Shown here: in pieces, positions 8,252 through 16,196 of the stretch
Position numbering within the stretch: the stretch's first letter is position 1
Layout: every line of letters starts with the position of its first letter
Assembly: GCA_964504305.1 (NCBI GenBank)
Contig: CAZDEB010000002.1
Coordinates: 1 to 64,000 of the forward strand
Source: UBA11606 sp964504305
GTDB taxonomy: Bacteria > Actinomycetota > Acidimicrobiia > Acidimicrobiales > Aldehydirespiratoraceae
Direction: 5' to 3'
DNA length: 64,000 nt
The notes under the pieces: generated by a model
What the model was told of the DNA's origin: nothing
The model's input: only the letters and a program-made list of their open reading frames with translations
The model's database searches: none
Program-made: the position numbers and the translations under genes

Positions 8252-9148
8252 TCAGCGAAGGTCGGGGATGACGTCTCGCGCGATGTGTTCGAATGCCGGT
8301 ATCTGCGCGCTGTCGCTTGGATAGTAGAGCCCGAACTCGCGGTACCCCGCATCTCCCAAGTTGGTCACGAGCCGCACGAATAGTTCTGGGTCGTCGTAGT
8401 AACGCAGCCGCCCGCCCGCGGCCCGGGCTTGAGCGTCGAACAAGTTGACGCTTCGGCGAATGCTGGTTCGGTCACGGCCGAGCTTGTCGCAGATGGTGTC
8501 CATGAGGTCGTTGCGGGTCGAGAGTTCGTCGAGTTGTTCCTCGAAATCGGTCGAGAAGCTCATCGTGTTCCAGCCGTCGGCGAATCGGGCAGTGTGATGC
8601 ATCATCTTCGGTCCGAGCGCGGCCGCGATGAGTGGAAGACGCGGCGACTGGTGCGACGACGGGTTCATCACCGCATTGTCTGCTCGGTAGTACTCGCCCT
8701 CATATGTGGTGACGTCCTGTGACAGCATTAGTCCCAGCAGTTCGATGTACTCGCCGAATCGGCGCGCTCGCTCGACGTTTGACCAATTGGGCAGCCCAAC
8801 CATTTCGGTACCGGGGTCGATCGTGAGGCCGGTGCCGATTCCCAGCTCTACCCGTCCTCGGGAGATCTGATCGACGGTGACTGCTTGGTGGGCGAGAACT
8901 CCAGGGTTGCGAAGCGGGATTTGTGAGACGTTCGTTGACAGGCGAATCGAGCTTGTCTCGACCGCAAGGGCGGCCATTGATGTCCAACATTCCATCCATG
9001 CCGCTGGCGGGTTGGCCCAGTCGCAGAAATGATCCGGCACCGCAGCAATGTCGAAGCCGAGTTCTTCGACATGGAGGACCTGTTTGCGAAATTCGGTCCA
9101 CGGTCGTCCTGGCAGGGTCAGTACGTGAAACTTTACGGAACCGGACAT
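8252..9148 (-). CDS. LLM class F420-dependent oxidoreductase (paralog 2)
   Basis: A 298-residue luciferase-like monooxygenase-fold protein with SSIRLSTNVSQIPLRNPGVL, AVTVDQISRGRVELGIGTG and the C-terminal YREFGLYYPSD. It is the upstream copy of a tandem pair. The 70-base spacer to the next copy carries no other gene. The family uses reduced F420 or FMN to reduce or oxygenate small substrates; specificity is unknown. ATG start. It lies 32 nt downstream of the large OYE gene on the same strand, so it may share that transcript. Confidence 0.87.
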   Translation of the reverse strand: MSGSVKFHVLTLPGRPWTEFRKQVLHVEELGFDIAAVPDHFCDWANPPAAWMECWTSMAALAVETSSIRLSTNVSQIPLRNPGVLAHQAVTVDQISRGRVELGIGTGLTIDPGTEMVGLPNWSNVERARRFGEYIELLGLMLSQDVTTYEGEYYRADNAVMNPSSHQSPRLPLIAAALGPKMMHHTARFADGWNTMSFSTDFEEQLDELSTRNDLMDTICDKLGRDRTSIRRSVNLFDAQARAAGGRLRYYDDPELFVRLVTNLGDAGYREFGLYYPSDSAQIPAFEHIARDVIPDLR

Positions 9149-9180
9149 TGAATGACGGTAGCCGACCGAGATGGCCGCGA

Positions 9181-11253
9181 CTATAGGTTCTGACAGAGCC
9201 GACGGGAGTCGTAGATCGCGGCCGCGATATCGCGCCCCGCGACCGCGTCACCGACCCTGAACAGGTCGAAGCCCCTTGAGCTGCGTGGCTGAGCGGCACC
9301 GGTTCTCAAAGCCTCGATATCGACGACCCCAAGGTTCGCCGACGACTCCCGCAGCGCCGAATACAGGTCATCGTCGGGTACAACGCCGGTCTCGGTAATT
9401 ACGAACTCGACGATTCGTTGTGTCTCGGCGCGGGTGTGTTCGTTTCGGAGCGTGGCGACCAGGCCGTGCGATTCGCGGCGCACCGCCACGAGCCGGTGAT
9501 CGGGGGTCAGTGCCACCGAGTTCTCGTAGAGCATTTTGAGGTAGGCCGGACCGATGGTGGCCGACAGGTCGTGGCCGACGAGTCGATCAGGGGTCACGAT
9601 CTCGACCGGTCCTATGCCTCTGGTGGCTAGATATTCCGCCACCGACAGTCCGGCCTCGGATCCGCGGTCGTCGAAGATCAGCACGCGGCCAGTTGGGCGG
9701 ACCGTTCCCGACAACACGTCCCAACTCGTGGCCACGACATCCGATCCGGCGTCGAGGAACGTGGGGTCGGGGAATCCGCCCGTGGCGATAATGACCACGT
9801 CGGGATGCTCGGCGAGCACGTCAGAGGAATCGACTGGCGTGTTGAGCCGCAGGTCGACACCGGCGACACGAATCTCGGCCTCCAACCAGCCAACGATGCC
9901 GAGGAGCTCGCTTTGTCGTTCGCTAGCCCGAGCGGCCAAGACCAGCTGGCCGCCAACTCGGTCTTGGGCTTCGAACAGCACCACATCGTGGCCGCGTTCG
10001 GCGCACACCCGAGCGGCTTCCAAGCCGGCGGGACCGGCGCCGATCACAACTACTCGACGCGCCGACGCTGTAGAAGGGGTGGTCAACTGAGCGATAAACG
10101 ACTCTCGACCAGTCGCTGGATTCTGCAGACACAACGAGTCCATGCCGAGATGAAGCCGGTTGATGCAGTGCGATGCGCCGACGCAAACCCGGATTCGGTC
10201 CTGCTCGCCGCGTTCGAGTTTGGCGACTATGTGAGGGTCAGCGATATGGGCGCGCGTCATCCCGACCAAGTCGACCAGGCCCGCCTCGATTGCGTGGCGC
10301 GCCGACGACAGGTCGGTGATCCGCGTTGCGTGTAGCACTGGGATGTCGACGAGCGTCTTGATATGAGCAGCCATACTGGCGTAGGGCATCAGCGGCGTGC
10401 CCGACGGCGGTATGGCTTTGGACAGGCCCGAATCTGTCGCCAGCGACGAACCGGCGATGTTGAGAAAGTCGAGGGTTCCCGATTCGGCCAACCGGACCGC
10501 TATCTCGGCACTTTCTTGTCGGCTGAGTCCGCCCGGTTGATCCTCGTCTCCGATCATCCGGATCCCCAACAACAACTCGTAGCCCACGCTGGCCCGGATG
10601 GCATCGATGACCTCGAACGTGAACCTCAAACGATTTTCGAGCGAACCGCCGTACTGGTCGCGGCGTTGGTTGGCCAGCGGAGTCCAGAACTGGTCGATCA
10701 GGTGACTCGTGGCGCAAAGCTCGATGCCGTCGAGTCCGGACTGTTGAGCCCGCCCGGCTGCTGCGGCAAAATCGGCCACTATCCGCACTATGTCGGAACG
10801 CTCGATTTGCTTGGGCCAACCCCGATGCATGGGCTCGCGAATCGGCGAGGGGGCCACCAGAGGCAGCCAGTCGCCGTCGTTGGAGACGTTGCGGCGGCCC
10901 ATGTGAGTGAGTTGGCTCATAACCGCGGTGCCGTGGCGGTGTATGCGGTCGACCATCAACCCCAGCGGTTCGATGATGGCGTTGGTCCCGTAGTTGAGTT
11001 GGCCCCACAACGACGCGGAGTCCGGCGAGACGTTGCTCGACCCTCCGATCATCGTCAACCCGATTCGACCCTTGGCTTTCTCCTCGTGGTAGGCCGCGTA
11101 ACGTTCGCTCGGAGTGCCGTCGGTGTTGTAAGCCGGCGCGTGACTGCTCGAGAAGATCCGGTTCGCCAGCGCAACGGAGCCGAGCTGATAAGGCTGAAGC
11201 AGCGGATCGGTCGAGGCGTTGGTGAGCTTGGTGATGGGCGTCATCGTGCTCAC
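9181..11253 (-). CDS. OYE-type FMN/FAD oxidoreductase (NADH:flavin oxidoreductase / N-methyl amine demethylase-like)
   Basis: A 690-residue two-part enzyme. Residues ~15-350 form an old-yellow-enzyme TIM barrel (NRIFSSSHAPAYN, SQLTHMGRR, GIELCATSHLIDQFWTPLAN, RRDQYGGSLENR). Residues ~395-690 form a FAD/NAD module (RVVVIGAGPAGLEAARVCA). Relatives include 2,4-dienoyl-CoA reductase, trimethylamine dehydrogenase and the DgcA/N-methylproline demethylases. The iron-sulfur loop reads C357-x2-A360-x2-C363-x11-C375, so one of four expected cysteines is alanine. From memory this resembles the CVGA-type loop of the DgcA/StcD branch, which would suit demethylation of N-methylated amino acids. The GTG start forms a GTGA overlap with the upstream LLM gene. 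Confidence 0.82.
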   Translation of the reverse strand: MSTMTPITKLTNASTDPLLQPYQLGSVALANRIFSSSHAPAYNTDGTPSERYAAYHEEKAKGRIGLTMIGGSSNVSPDSASLWGQLNYGTNAIIEPLGLMVDRIHRHGTAVMSQLTHMGRRNVSNDGDWLPLVAPSPIREPMHRGWPKQIERSDIVRIVADFAAAAGRAQQSGLDGIELCATSHLIDQFWTPLANQRRDQYGGSLENRLRFTFEVIDAIRASVGYELLLGIRMIGDEDQPGGLSRQESAEIAVRLAESGTLDFLNIAGSSLATDSGLSKAIPPSGTPLMPYASMAAHIKTLVDIPVLHATRITDLSSARHAIEAGLVDLVGMTRAHIADPHIVAKLERGEQDRIRVCVGASHCINRLHLGMDSLCLQNPATGRESFIAQLTTPSTASARRVVVIGAGPAGLEAARVCAERGHDVVLFEAQDRVGGQLVLAARASERQSELLGIVGWLEAEIRVAGVDLRLNTPVDSSDVLAEHPDVVIIATGGFPDPTFLDAGSDVVATSWDVLSGTVRPTGRVLIFDDRGSEAGLSVAEYLATRGIGPVEIVTPDRLVGHDLSATIGPAYLKMLYENSVALTPDHRLVAVRRESHGLVATLRNEHTRAETQRIVEFVITETGVVPDDDLYSALRESSANLGVVDIEALRTGAAQPRSSRGFDLFRVGDAVAGRDIAAAIYDSRRLCQNL

Positions 11254-12248
11254 CCAACTATCCGACGATGTACCTCGGCCAGTAGCTCGATCGATCGGAG
11301 GCGTTGTTCGATCGTGAGGCTGTGATGGACGGTAATCAGTTCGTCCACGTTGGCTTCTCGGGCAAAGTTGGAGAGATAGCGGCCCACCAACTCGGGACTG
11401 CCAGCCGCGGTGTAATGCACCATTTCGCCGATCTGGCGCCCTTGGGGCGAAGCGAGAATCTCGTCGGCCTCGGCATCGGTGAGCTTTCGGGGCACCTGAA
11501 GAAACCGAGCGACCCGCCGACGCTTGGCGTCGAGGAATTGTTGTTGGGCGTCGGCGTCGGTATCAGCCGCGATCACGTTGACGCCGGCGATCACATAGGG
11601 ATCGCTGAGTTGATCCGAGGGTTTGAACTCGCGGCGGTAGAGCGCGACGGCGTTGAGCAGTTGACCCGGAGCAAAGTGCGACGCAAATCCGTACGGCAGT
11701 CCCAATTGGGCGGCGAGCTGGGCACCGTACAACGACGAACCCAAGATGTAGAGCGGAACGTTGGTGCCTGCCCCCGGCACCGCCTTGACATTGGGCACGA
11801 CCGATTCGCCTTGGAGATAACCCCGTAGTTCCACGATGTCCTCGGGAAAGCGATCCGATGTGTGGGCATCGACGCGCATTGCTTGCATGGTGTTGTGATC
11901 GGTCCCCGGCGCCCGTCCGAGCCCGAGGTCGATGCGATCGGGATGTAGCGTGGCGAGCGTTCCGAATTGTTCGGCGATGACAAGCGGGGAGTGGTTGGGC
12001 AACATTACGCCGCCTGACCCCAGCCGGATGGTCGAGGTGTGGGCCGCTACGTGGGCGATCAGCACGCTGGTCGCCGATGACGCAATTGACGCCATGTTGT
12101 GATGTTCGGCGTACCACACGCGCCGATAGTCAAGTGCTTCGGCGCGCTGGGCGACCCTGACGCTGTGGGCAAAGGCGTCAGCAGGCGTGTCGTCTTCGCC
12201 GACGATCGCCAAATCGAGTATCGAGATCTTGACTGACTCGCGGTTCAT
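11250..12248 (-). CDS. LLM class flavin-dependent oxidoreductase (AEHHNM type)
   Basis: A 332-residue luciferase-like protein of the FMN-dependent group: RVWYAEHHNMASIASS, IRLGSGGVMLPNHSPLVIAEQFGTL and DLGLGRAPGTD are its standard motifs, and the C-terminal VDELITVHHSLTIEQRLRSIELLAE completes the barrel. Members are flavin-dependent monooxygenases or alkanal-type oxygenases. It lies between the pterin dehydratase gene (7 nt upstream) and the OYE enzyme, with a 4-nt overlap to the latter, so all three are one operon. It is distinct from the tandem pair at 7291-9148, which lacks the AEHH motif. Confidence 0.88.
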   Translation of the reverse strand: MNRESVKISILDLAIVGEDDTPADAFAHSVRVAQRAEALDYRRVWYAEHHNMASIASSATSVLIAHVAAHTSTIRLGSGGVMLPNHSPLVIAEQFGTLATLHPDRIDLGLGRAPGTDHNTMQAMRVDAHTSDRFPEDIVELRGYLQGESVVPNVKAVPGAGTNVPLYILGSSLYGAQLAAQLGLPYGFASHFAPGQLLNAVALYRREFKPSDQLSDPYVIAGVNVIAADTDADAQQQFLDAKRRRVARFLQVPRKLTDAEADEILASPQGRQIGEMVHYTAAGSPELVGRYLSNFAREANVDELITVHHSLTIEQRLRSIELLAEVHRRIVG

Positions 12249-12255
12249 CGGGTGG

Positions 12256-12549
12256 TCAGGAAGCCAAGTCGTTCATCTTGGCGGCCAGCTCGAGGTCGAG
12301 GCGGCTGATGCCATCGACATCGTGGGTTTCGAGTGCGACTCGAACGGTGTTGTAAAGGTTTGACCAATCCGGGTGATGGTTGAGCCTTTCGGCCTCGATC
12401 GCGGACCGCATCATGAACCCGACAGCTTCGACAAAGTCGGCGAAATCGAACTTTCGGAACAACTTGCCATCGACGAGATCCCACCCTGGTAAACGCTCGA
12501 TCGCGGTCCGAACCTCGCTGTCGCTCAAGCGCTCGATATTGTCTGGCAT
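12256..12549 (-). CDS. 4a-hydroxytetrahydrobiopterin dehydratase (pterin-4a-carbinolamine dehydratase)
   Basis: A 97-residue protein with the full dehydratase signature: AERLNHHPDWSNLYNTV containing the catalytic HHP, then LETHDVDGISRLD with the third histidine and final aspartate. It dehydrates 4a-hydroxytetrahydropterin formed by aromatic amino acid hydroxylases; small homologues also occur with molybdopterin and other pterin enzymes. No phenylalanine hydroxylase is visible in the window. First gene of the leftward operon that continues into the LLM oxidoreductase and OYE genes. Confidence 0.92.
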   Translation of the reverse strand: MPDNIERLSDSEVRTAIERLPGWDLVDGKLFRKFDFADFVEAVGFMMRSAIEAERLNHHPDWSNLYNTVRVALETHDVDGISRLDLELAAKMNDLAS

Positions 12550-12609
12550 AGGTCAAGAACTATAGTCAGCCAGTCCGGTAAGTCTCGATTCGAAAGGCGG
12601 CGGCTTCAG

Positions 12610-13695
12610 ATGTATGCAGCGGACTCAGACCGGCCTGATCTGACCCCCGACCAAGCGTTACTGGTAGCTCGCGCAGTCGCCGCGGCCGTACGTCCACAGG
12701 GCGGACTCGAGCCAGTCCAAACCAGTCTGTTGGGTTCGGTGATCGAGGCCCTTCTCGATATCAACGTTGATCTGTCGGCGCTCGACCCATTGGATCCTCA
12801 GGATCTAGCGGAGGCGTTGGCCGACAAATCTCCGAACCTTCGTCAACGAGTTGTTCATCTCATGGTGCTTGGCGAGTTGGTACTGCGCCCCATCCCTCCC
12901 GACGTCGCCCGTCGCGTCGCGGCCTATGCCGATGCCTTGTCGATCGACGACCGGTTTGTCCGAATCGCTCGGCGTTACGCCCAAGGCGCTTTCGGGCTGG
13001 CCTGGGTAGACCTGCACCACAGCGGATTTGCCGAGCACTGGGAAGCAGCCCGGATGGATCAGCTCAAAACCACTGTTCGTCTCGAGGATCAGCTCGCTTC
13101 AGGCGTAGAAGACCCAGTGCTGGCCGAAGCGTGGGCCCGCTTCCAACACCTCCGCCCGGGCACGCTGGGCAAAGCAATGTGGGACATGTATCGAGGTCGA
13201 GGGTTCGGGCTCCCCGGCACCGCGGGTGGTGCTTCCGCTTACCTCGCGCAACACGATTTTGTGCACGTGTTGGCCGACTACGGCACAAACCTTCGGGGCG
13301 AACTCGAGGTTTTTTGTCTGATTGCCCGTGCCGACCCAGACCCCAAAGGGTTTGCATGGATTGCGACGCTCGTCGGGCTGTTCGAGACCGGATACGTGGC
13401 CGACGCCGGATTCTTTACCGGCGACCTCGAGGAAAGCCGCCTTGAAAGCCCCGACATGCACGTCCGAGTCGGCGACGCGTTGCATCGTGGACGCATGTTG
13501 TGTGATCGCTTGGGCACGGAATTGCTCGAAGTCGATTATCACGCGGTTGCCGATCAGCCCATCGAAGACGTTCGTGCCCATCTCGGCTTCGATCCCAAGT
13601 CTCAACGAGCGGTCAAGGCCGGGTCCCCGGGGTTGTTTGATCTAGATGGAATGTCGCTCAACCAACAACGGTTTGCTCAATCAATCGACCGCTAG
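12610..13695 (+). CDS. TerB-like / Coq4-like fusion protein
   Basis: 361 residues. Residues ~10-125 are helical and resemble TerB-like domains (LTPDQALLVARAVAAAV, then DDRFVRIARRYAQGAFG). Residues ~160-290 contain H215-D216-x2-H219-x11-E231, exactly the HDxxHx11E metal motif of Coq4 of ubiquinone synthesis. Coq4 acts in benzoquinone-ring processing; a TerB plus Coq4 arrangement is not one I can name. No ubiquinone pathway genes are nearby, and Actinomycetota normally use menaquinone, so a different substrate is likely. Followed 36 nt later by an ABM-like gene and then a nitrilase, probably one operon. Confidence 0.65.
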   Translation: MYAADSDRPDLTPDQALLVARAVAAAVRPQGGLEPVQTSLLGSVIEALLDINVDLSALDPLDPQDLAEALADKSPNLRQRVVHLMVLGELVLRPIPPDVARRVAAYADALSIDDRFVRIARRYAQGAFGLAWVDLHHSGFAEHWEAARMDQLKTTVRLEDQLASGVEDPVLAEAWARFQHLRPGTLGKAMWDMYRGRGFGLPGTAGGASAYLAQHDFVHVLADYGTNLRGELEVFCLIARADPDPKGFAWIATLVGLFETGYVADAGFFTGDLEESRLESPDMHVRVGDALHRGRMLCDRLGTELLEVDYHAVADQPIEDVRAHLGFDPKSQRAVKAGSPGLFDLDGMSLNQQRFAQSIDR

Positions 13696-13731
13696 CTTGT
13701 TGGTACACGGCGCGCAACGAAGGAACGTCAA

Positions 13732-14076
13732 ATGAGATTCGCACAAGGGATCAAGGTCCAATCCGACGACGCCGAAGCCCTCGTCGAGTTGCTCGTCGAG
13801 TGGGACGCCGGGCAATCAAGGACCGACGTCATGGGCTACATCGGAACCCGGCTGTTGGCCGACCGAGAAAACCCCGGCACCTACATGATCCTGGCCGAGT
13901 TCGCCGAAGTCGATGGCGACGTGTCCGCGGCTGTTGAGGCCGAGCGCAACAATCAGCGTCTCGAGACCGAACGGTGGGTGACCAAGCTACGAGAGTTGGT
14001 CGCCGGCGAGCCCGACTGGATCCATTTCGACGAGATGTACCGAACCGGCATCACGGGCAACCTCCGGACCGGCTGA
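13732..14076 (+). CDS. Small dimeric alpha/beta-barrel protein (ABM / quinol monooxygenase-like)
   Basis: A 114-residue protein with the ferredoxin-like repeat layout of antibiotic-biosynthesis-monooxygenase relatives: an N-terminal strand IKVQSDDAEALVELLVEW, a central GTRLLADRENPGTYMILAEF and the helix DVSAAVEAERNNQRLETERWV. Such proteins dimerise and may oxygenate phenols or quinols, or only bind ligand. It sits between a Coq4-like gene and a nitrilase, with 4 nt to the latter. That company suggests a small aromatic- or nitrile-related pathway, but nothing in the sequence fixes a substrate. Confidence 0.6.
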   Translation: MRFAQGIKVQSDDAEALVELLVEWDAGQSRTDVMGYIGTRLLADRENPGTYMILAEFAEVDGDVSAAVEAERNNQRLETERWVTKLRELVAGEPDWIHFDEMYRTGITGNLRTG

Positions 14077-14080
14077 AGCT

Positions 14081-15001
14081 TTGCCATCAACAACTCACAC
14101 CCGCGGAAAGTTCCGTGTCGCCGCGGCCCAGGCCACGCCGGTTTACCTCGACCGTGACGCCACCCTCGAGCTCGTCGCCGAGCATGTACTTGCTGCCGGT
14201 GGCGATGATGTGGACCTGGTTGTTTTCCCCGAGTCCTTCGCGCCGGGTTACCCGGATTGGGTGTGGCGCGGGAATCCGTGGAGAGACCGAGAGTGGTTCG
14301 CCCGCTTCGAATCGCAGGCCATCGCCGTCGACGGACCAGACCTCGATGGTGTGCGGGCCGCGGCGAAAGAGGCCAATACCTGGGTTGCCCTCGGTATGAC
14401 CGAGCGGGCCCAAGGCGGCACCCTTTACAACGCGGTCGTCTACATCGACGCGGCCGGCAACGTTGCGGGATTGCACCGCAAGCTGGTGCCGACCGGGGCC
14501 GAACGCCTCGTCTGGGCCAACGGCCAAGGACCAATGCTCACCGTTGTCGACATCGGCGGAGTAAAAGTTGCCTCGTTGATCTGCTGGGAGAACTACATGC
14601 CCTTGGCCCGGGCGGCTCTCTACGAAAAAGGCATCGATGTCTTGTTGGCCCCCACTTGGGACAACAGCGACGAATGGCTCTCTACGCTTCGTCACATCTC
14701 CAAAGAAGGACGGGTGTTCGTTGTTGGGGTGTCGGCGCATTTGCGAGGGGCTGACGTGCCACGCGACCTACCCGGTGCGGCGGAGACATACGGCGGAGTT
14801 GACGATGTGATGTCGGCGGGCAACACCACAATTGTTGCTCCCGGCGGAAAGGTGCTCGCCGGCCCGGTGACCAACCAGGCCGTCACGCTCACGGCAGACC
14901 TCGAACTGGATCGGATCGCTACCGGCCGGCGACTCTTTGATCCCACTGGTCACTACGCCCGGCCCGACGTGCTCAAGCTCATCGACACGACTGATAGATA
15001 A
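14081..15001 (+). CDS. Nitrilase-family carbon-nitrogen hydrolase
   Basis: A 306-residue hydrolase with the catalytic Glu-Lys-Cys triad visible: E51 (VVFPESF), K134 (HRKLVPTGAER) and C168 (SLICWENYMPLAR). The CWENYMPL context and TWDNSDEW fit true nitrilases, which convert R-CN to R-COOH and ammonia, better than amidases or beta-ureidopropionases. It begins with TTG four bases after the ABM-like stop, so it is translationally linked. It probably forms homo-oligomeric spirals like relatives (family knowledge). Actual nitrile unknown; amidase activity remains possible. Confidence 0.88.
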   Translation: MPSTTHTRGKFRVAAAQATPVYLDRDATLELVAEHVLAAGGDDVDLVVFPESFAPGYPDWVWRGNPWRDREWFARFESQAIAVDGPDLDGVRAAAKEANTWVALGMTERAQGGTLYNAVVYIDAAGNVAGLHRKLVPTGAERLVWANGQGPMLTVVDIGGVKVASLICWENYMPLARAALYEKGIDVLLAPTWDNSDEWLSTLRHISKEGRVFVVGVSAHLRGADVPRDLPGAAETYGGVDDVMSAGNTTIVAPGGKVLAGPVTNQAVTLTADLELDRIATGRRLFDPTGHYARPDVLKLIDTTDR

Positions 15002-15052
15002 CGCTGGGCTTGTCCTTACCAAGCTCTCAACTCAGCCGACCATATTCTGCAC

Positions 15053-16195
15053 ATGCGTAGAAACACGTCCCCCATCCGCCTGCTCTTCGCGACCCTCGCC
15101 GTGTTCGGCGTCGTTGCGGCCTCGTGCGGTTCGAGCGGTACCGACACCGGCACTATCGACACTGGCACTACCGACACGGTCGCCAGCGATACCGACACCG
15201 GCACCACCGAGACCGTCGACAGCTCCGATGGTGTACTCCCTACATCGGATTACGTCGACTCCTACACCCTGACCGATACCGAGTTTGGCACCATGGTCAC
15301 GGTCACCGTCGACGGGTCCACTCGGACGATCGAAACGAACGCGCTACCGGACCACGACACTGGCGAGTTCCCCAACGATGGTAATCCGAACACCATTTCG
15401 GCACAGGATCTGACTTATGAGTACCCGGTCGAAGCCGTGTACACCGGGAACTCATCGACTGTTCGCACTACCGGAGTGGCCGTGAACGGGGTCAAATTCG
15501 AACCGGGAACCGCCGAGACTTTGACGTGCAGCAGCGGCGAGACCTACCGAATCGAAGCCTTGCAGGACGTGTACAACCTCGGACTCGACTTCAACAATGC
15601 CCACGTGCAACCCACTGGTGAGTACCACTACCACGGCGTCTCGGAACTGCTCGCTGATGCCTTTGCGACCGACACGGACCTGGTGCACGTGGGGTTCGCA
15701 GCGGACGGTTTCTTGATGTACTACTCCAAATCAGGGGCCTACGAGTCCGGGTACGACCTGAGCACCAGCGAACGTGCCGGCACCGACTGCGTAGCAACGG
15801 GCCCGGCGGGCATCACCTTGGACGTCGAGGGGACGACGCCGGACGGCACTTACACCTCTGATTGGGTTTATGACGACGCGACCGGCGACCTCGACGAGTG
15901 CAACGGCATCACCATCGACGGCCAATACGTCTACCTCATCACCAACGAGTTTCCGTACGTAGGTCGTTGCCTCAACGGTGAGGCCGCGGGTGAAGCCGGC
16001 GCCGCGGCGGGCGCCACAGGAGGCCTCGAACCGCCCGACCTCACCGATGCGGCGGCAGCGTTGGGAGTATCGGTCCCCGAACTGGAAGCGGCGCTCGGTC
16101 TGCCTCCTGACGTTGATGCCGCGGCGGCGACGCTCGGCGTAACGGTCGACGAGTTGGTAGCGGTCCTGCCGGCGCCTCCCGACGCCCAAGGCTGA
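15053..16195 (+). CDS. YHYH-domain lipoprotein
   Basis: A 380-residue secreted lipoprotein. Residues 1-24 form a lipoprotein signal with lipobox VAASC and Cys25 as the lipidation site, followed by a threonine/aspartate-rich linker (about residues 27-60) of repeated TDTGT units. The central domain holds GEYHYHG and the surrounding YHYH-family strands with paired cysteines. The C-terminal ~70 residues contain two similar segments (ALGVSVPELEAALGLP and LGVTVDELVAVLPAP) resembling short EF-hand-free repeats. YHYH proteins are exported and of unknown function, possibly metal binding through the histidines. Only 1 nt separates it from the HupE-like membrane protein. Confidence 0.8.
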   Translation: MRRNTSPIRLLFATLAVFGVVAASCGSSGTDTGTIDTGTTDTVASDTDTGTTETVDSSDGVLPTSDYVDSYTLTDTEFGTMVTVTVDGSTRTIETNALPDHDTGEFPNDGNPNTISAQDLTYEYPVEAVYTGNSSTVRTTGVAVNGVKFEPGTAETLTCSSGETYRIEALQDVYNLGLDFNNAHVQPTGEYHYHGVSELLADAFATDTDLVHVGFAADGFLMYYSKSGAYESGYDLSTSERAGTDCVATGPAGITLDVEGTTPDGTYTSDWVYDDATGDLDECNGITIDGQYVYLITNEFPYVGRCLNGEAAGEAGAAAGATGGLEPPDLTDAAAALGVSVPELEAALGLPPDVDAAAATLGVTVDELVAVLPAPPDAQG

Positions 16196-16196
16196 A

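Noticed and set aside
9181..11253. Plain 2,4-dienoyl-CoA reductase
   Set aside because: The iron-sulfur loop lacks one cysteine and no fatty-acid oxidation genes are near; a demethylase-type assignment fits better.
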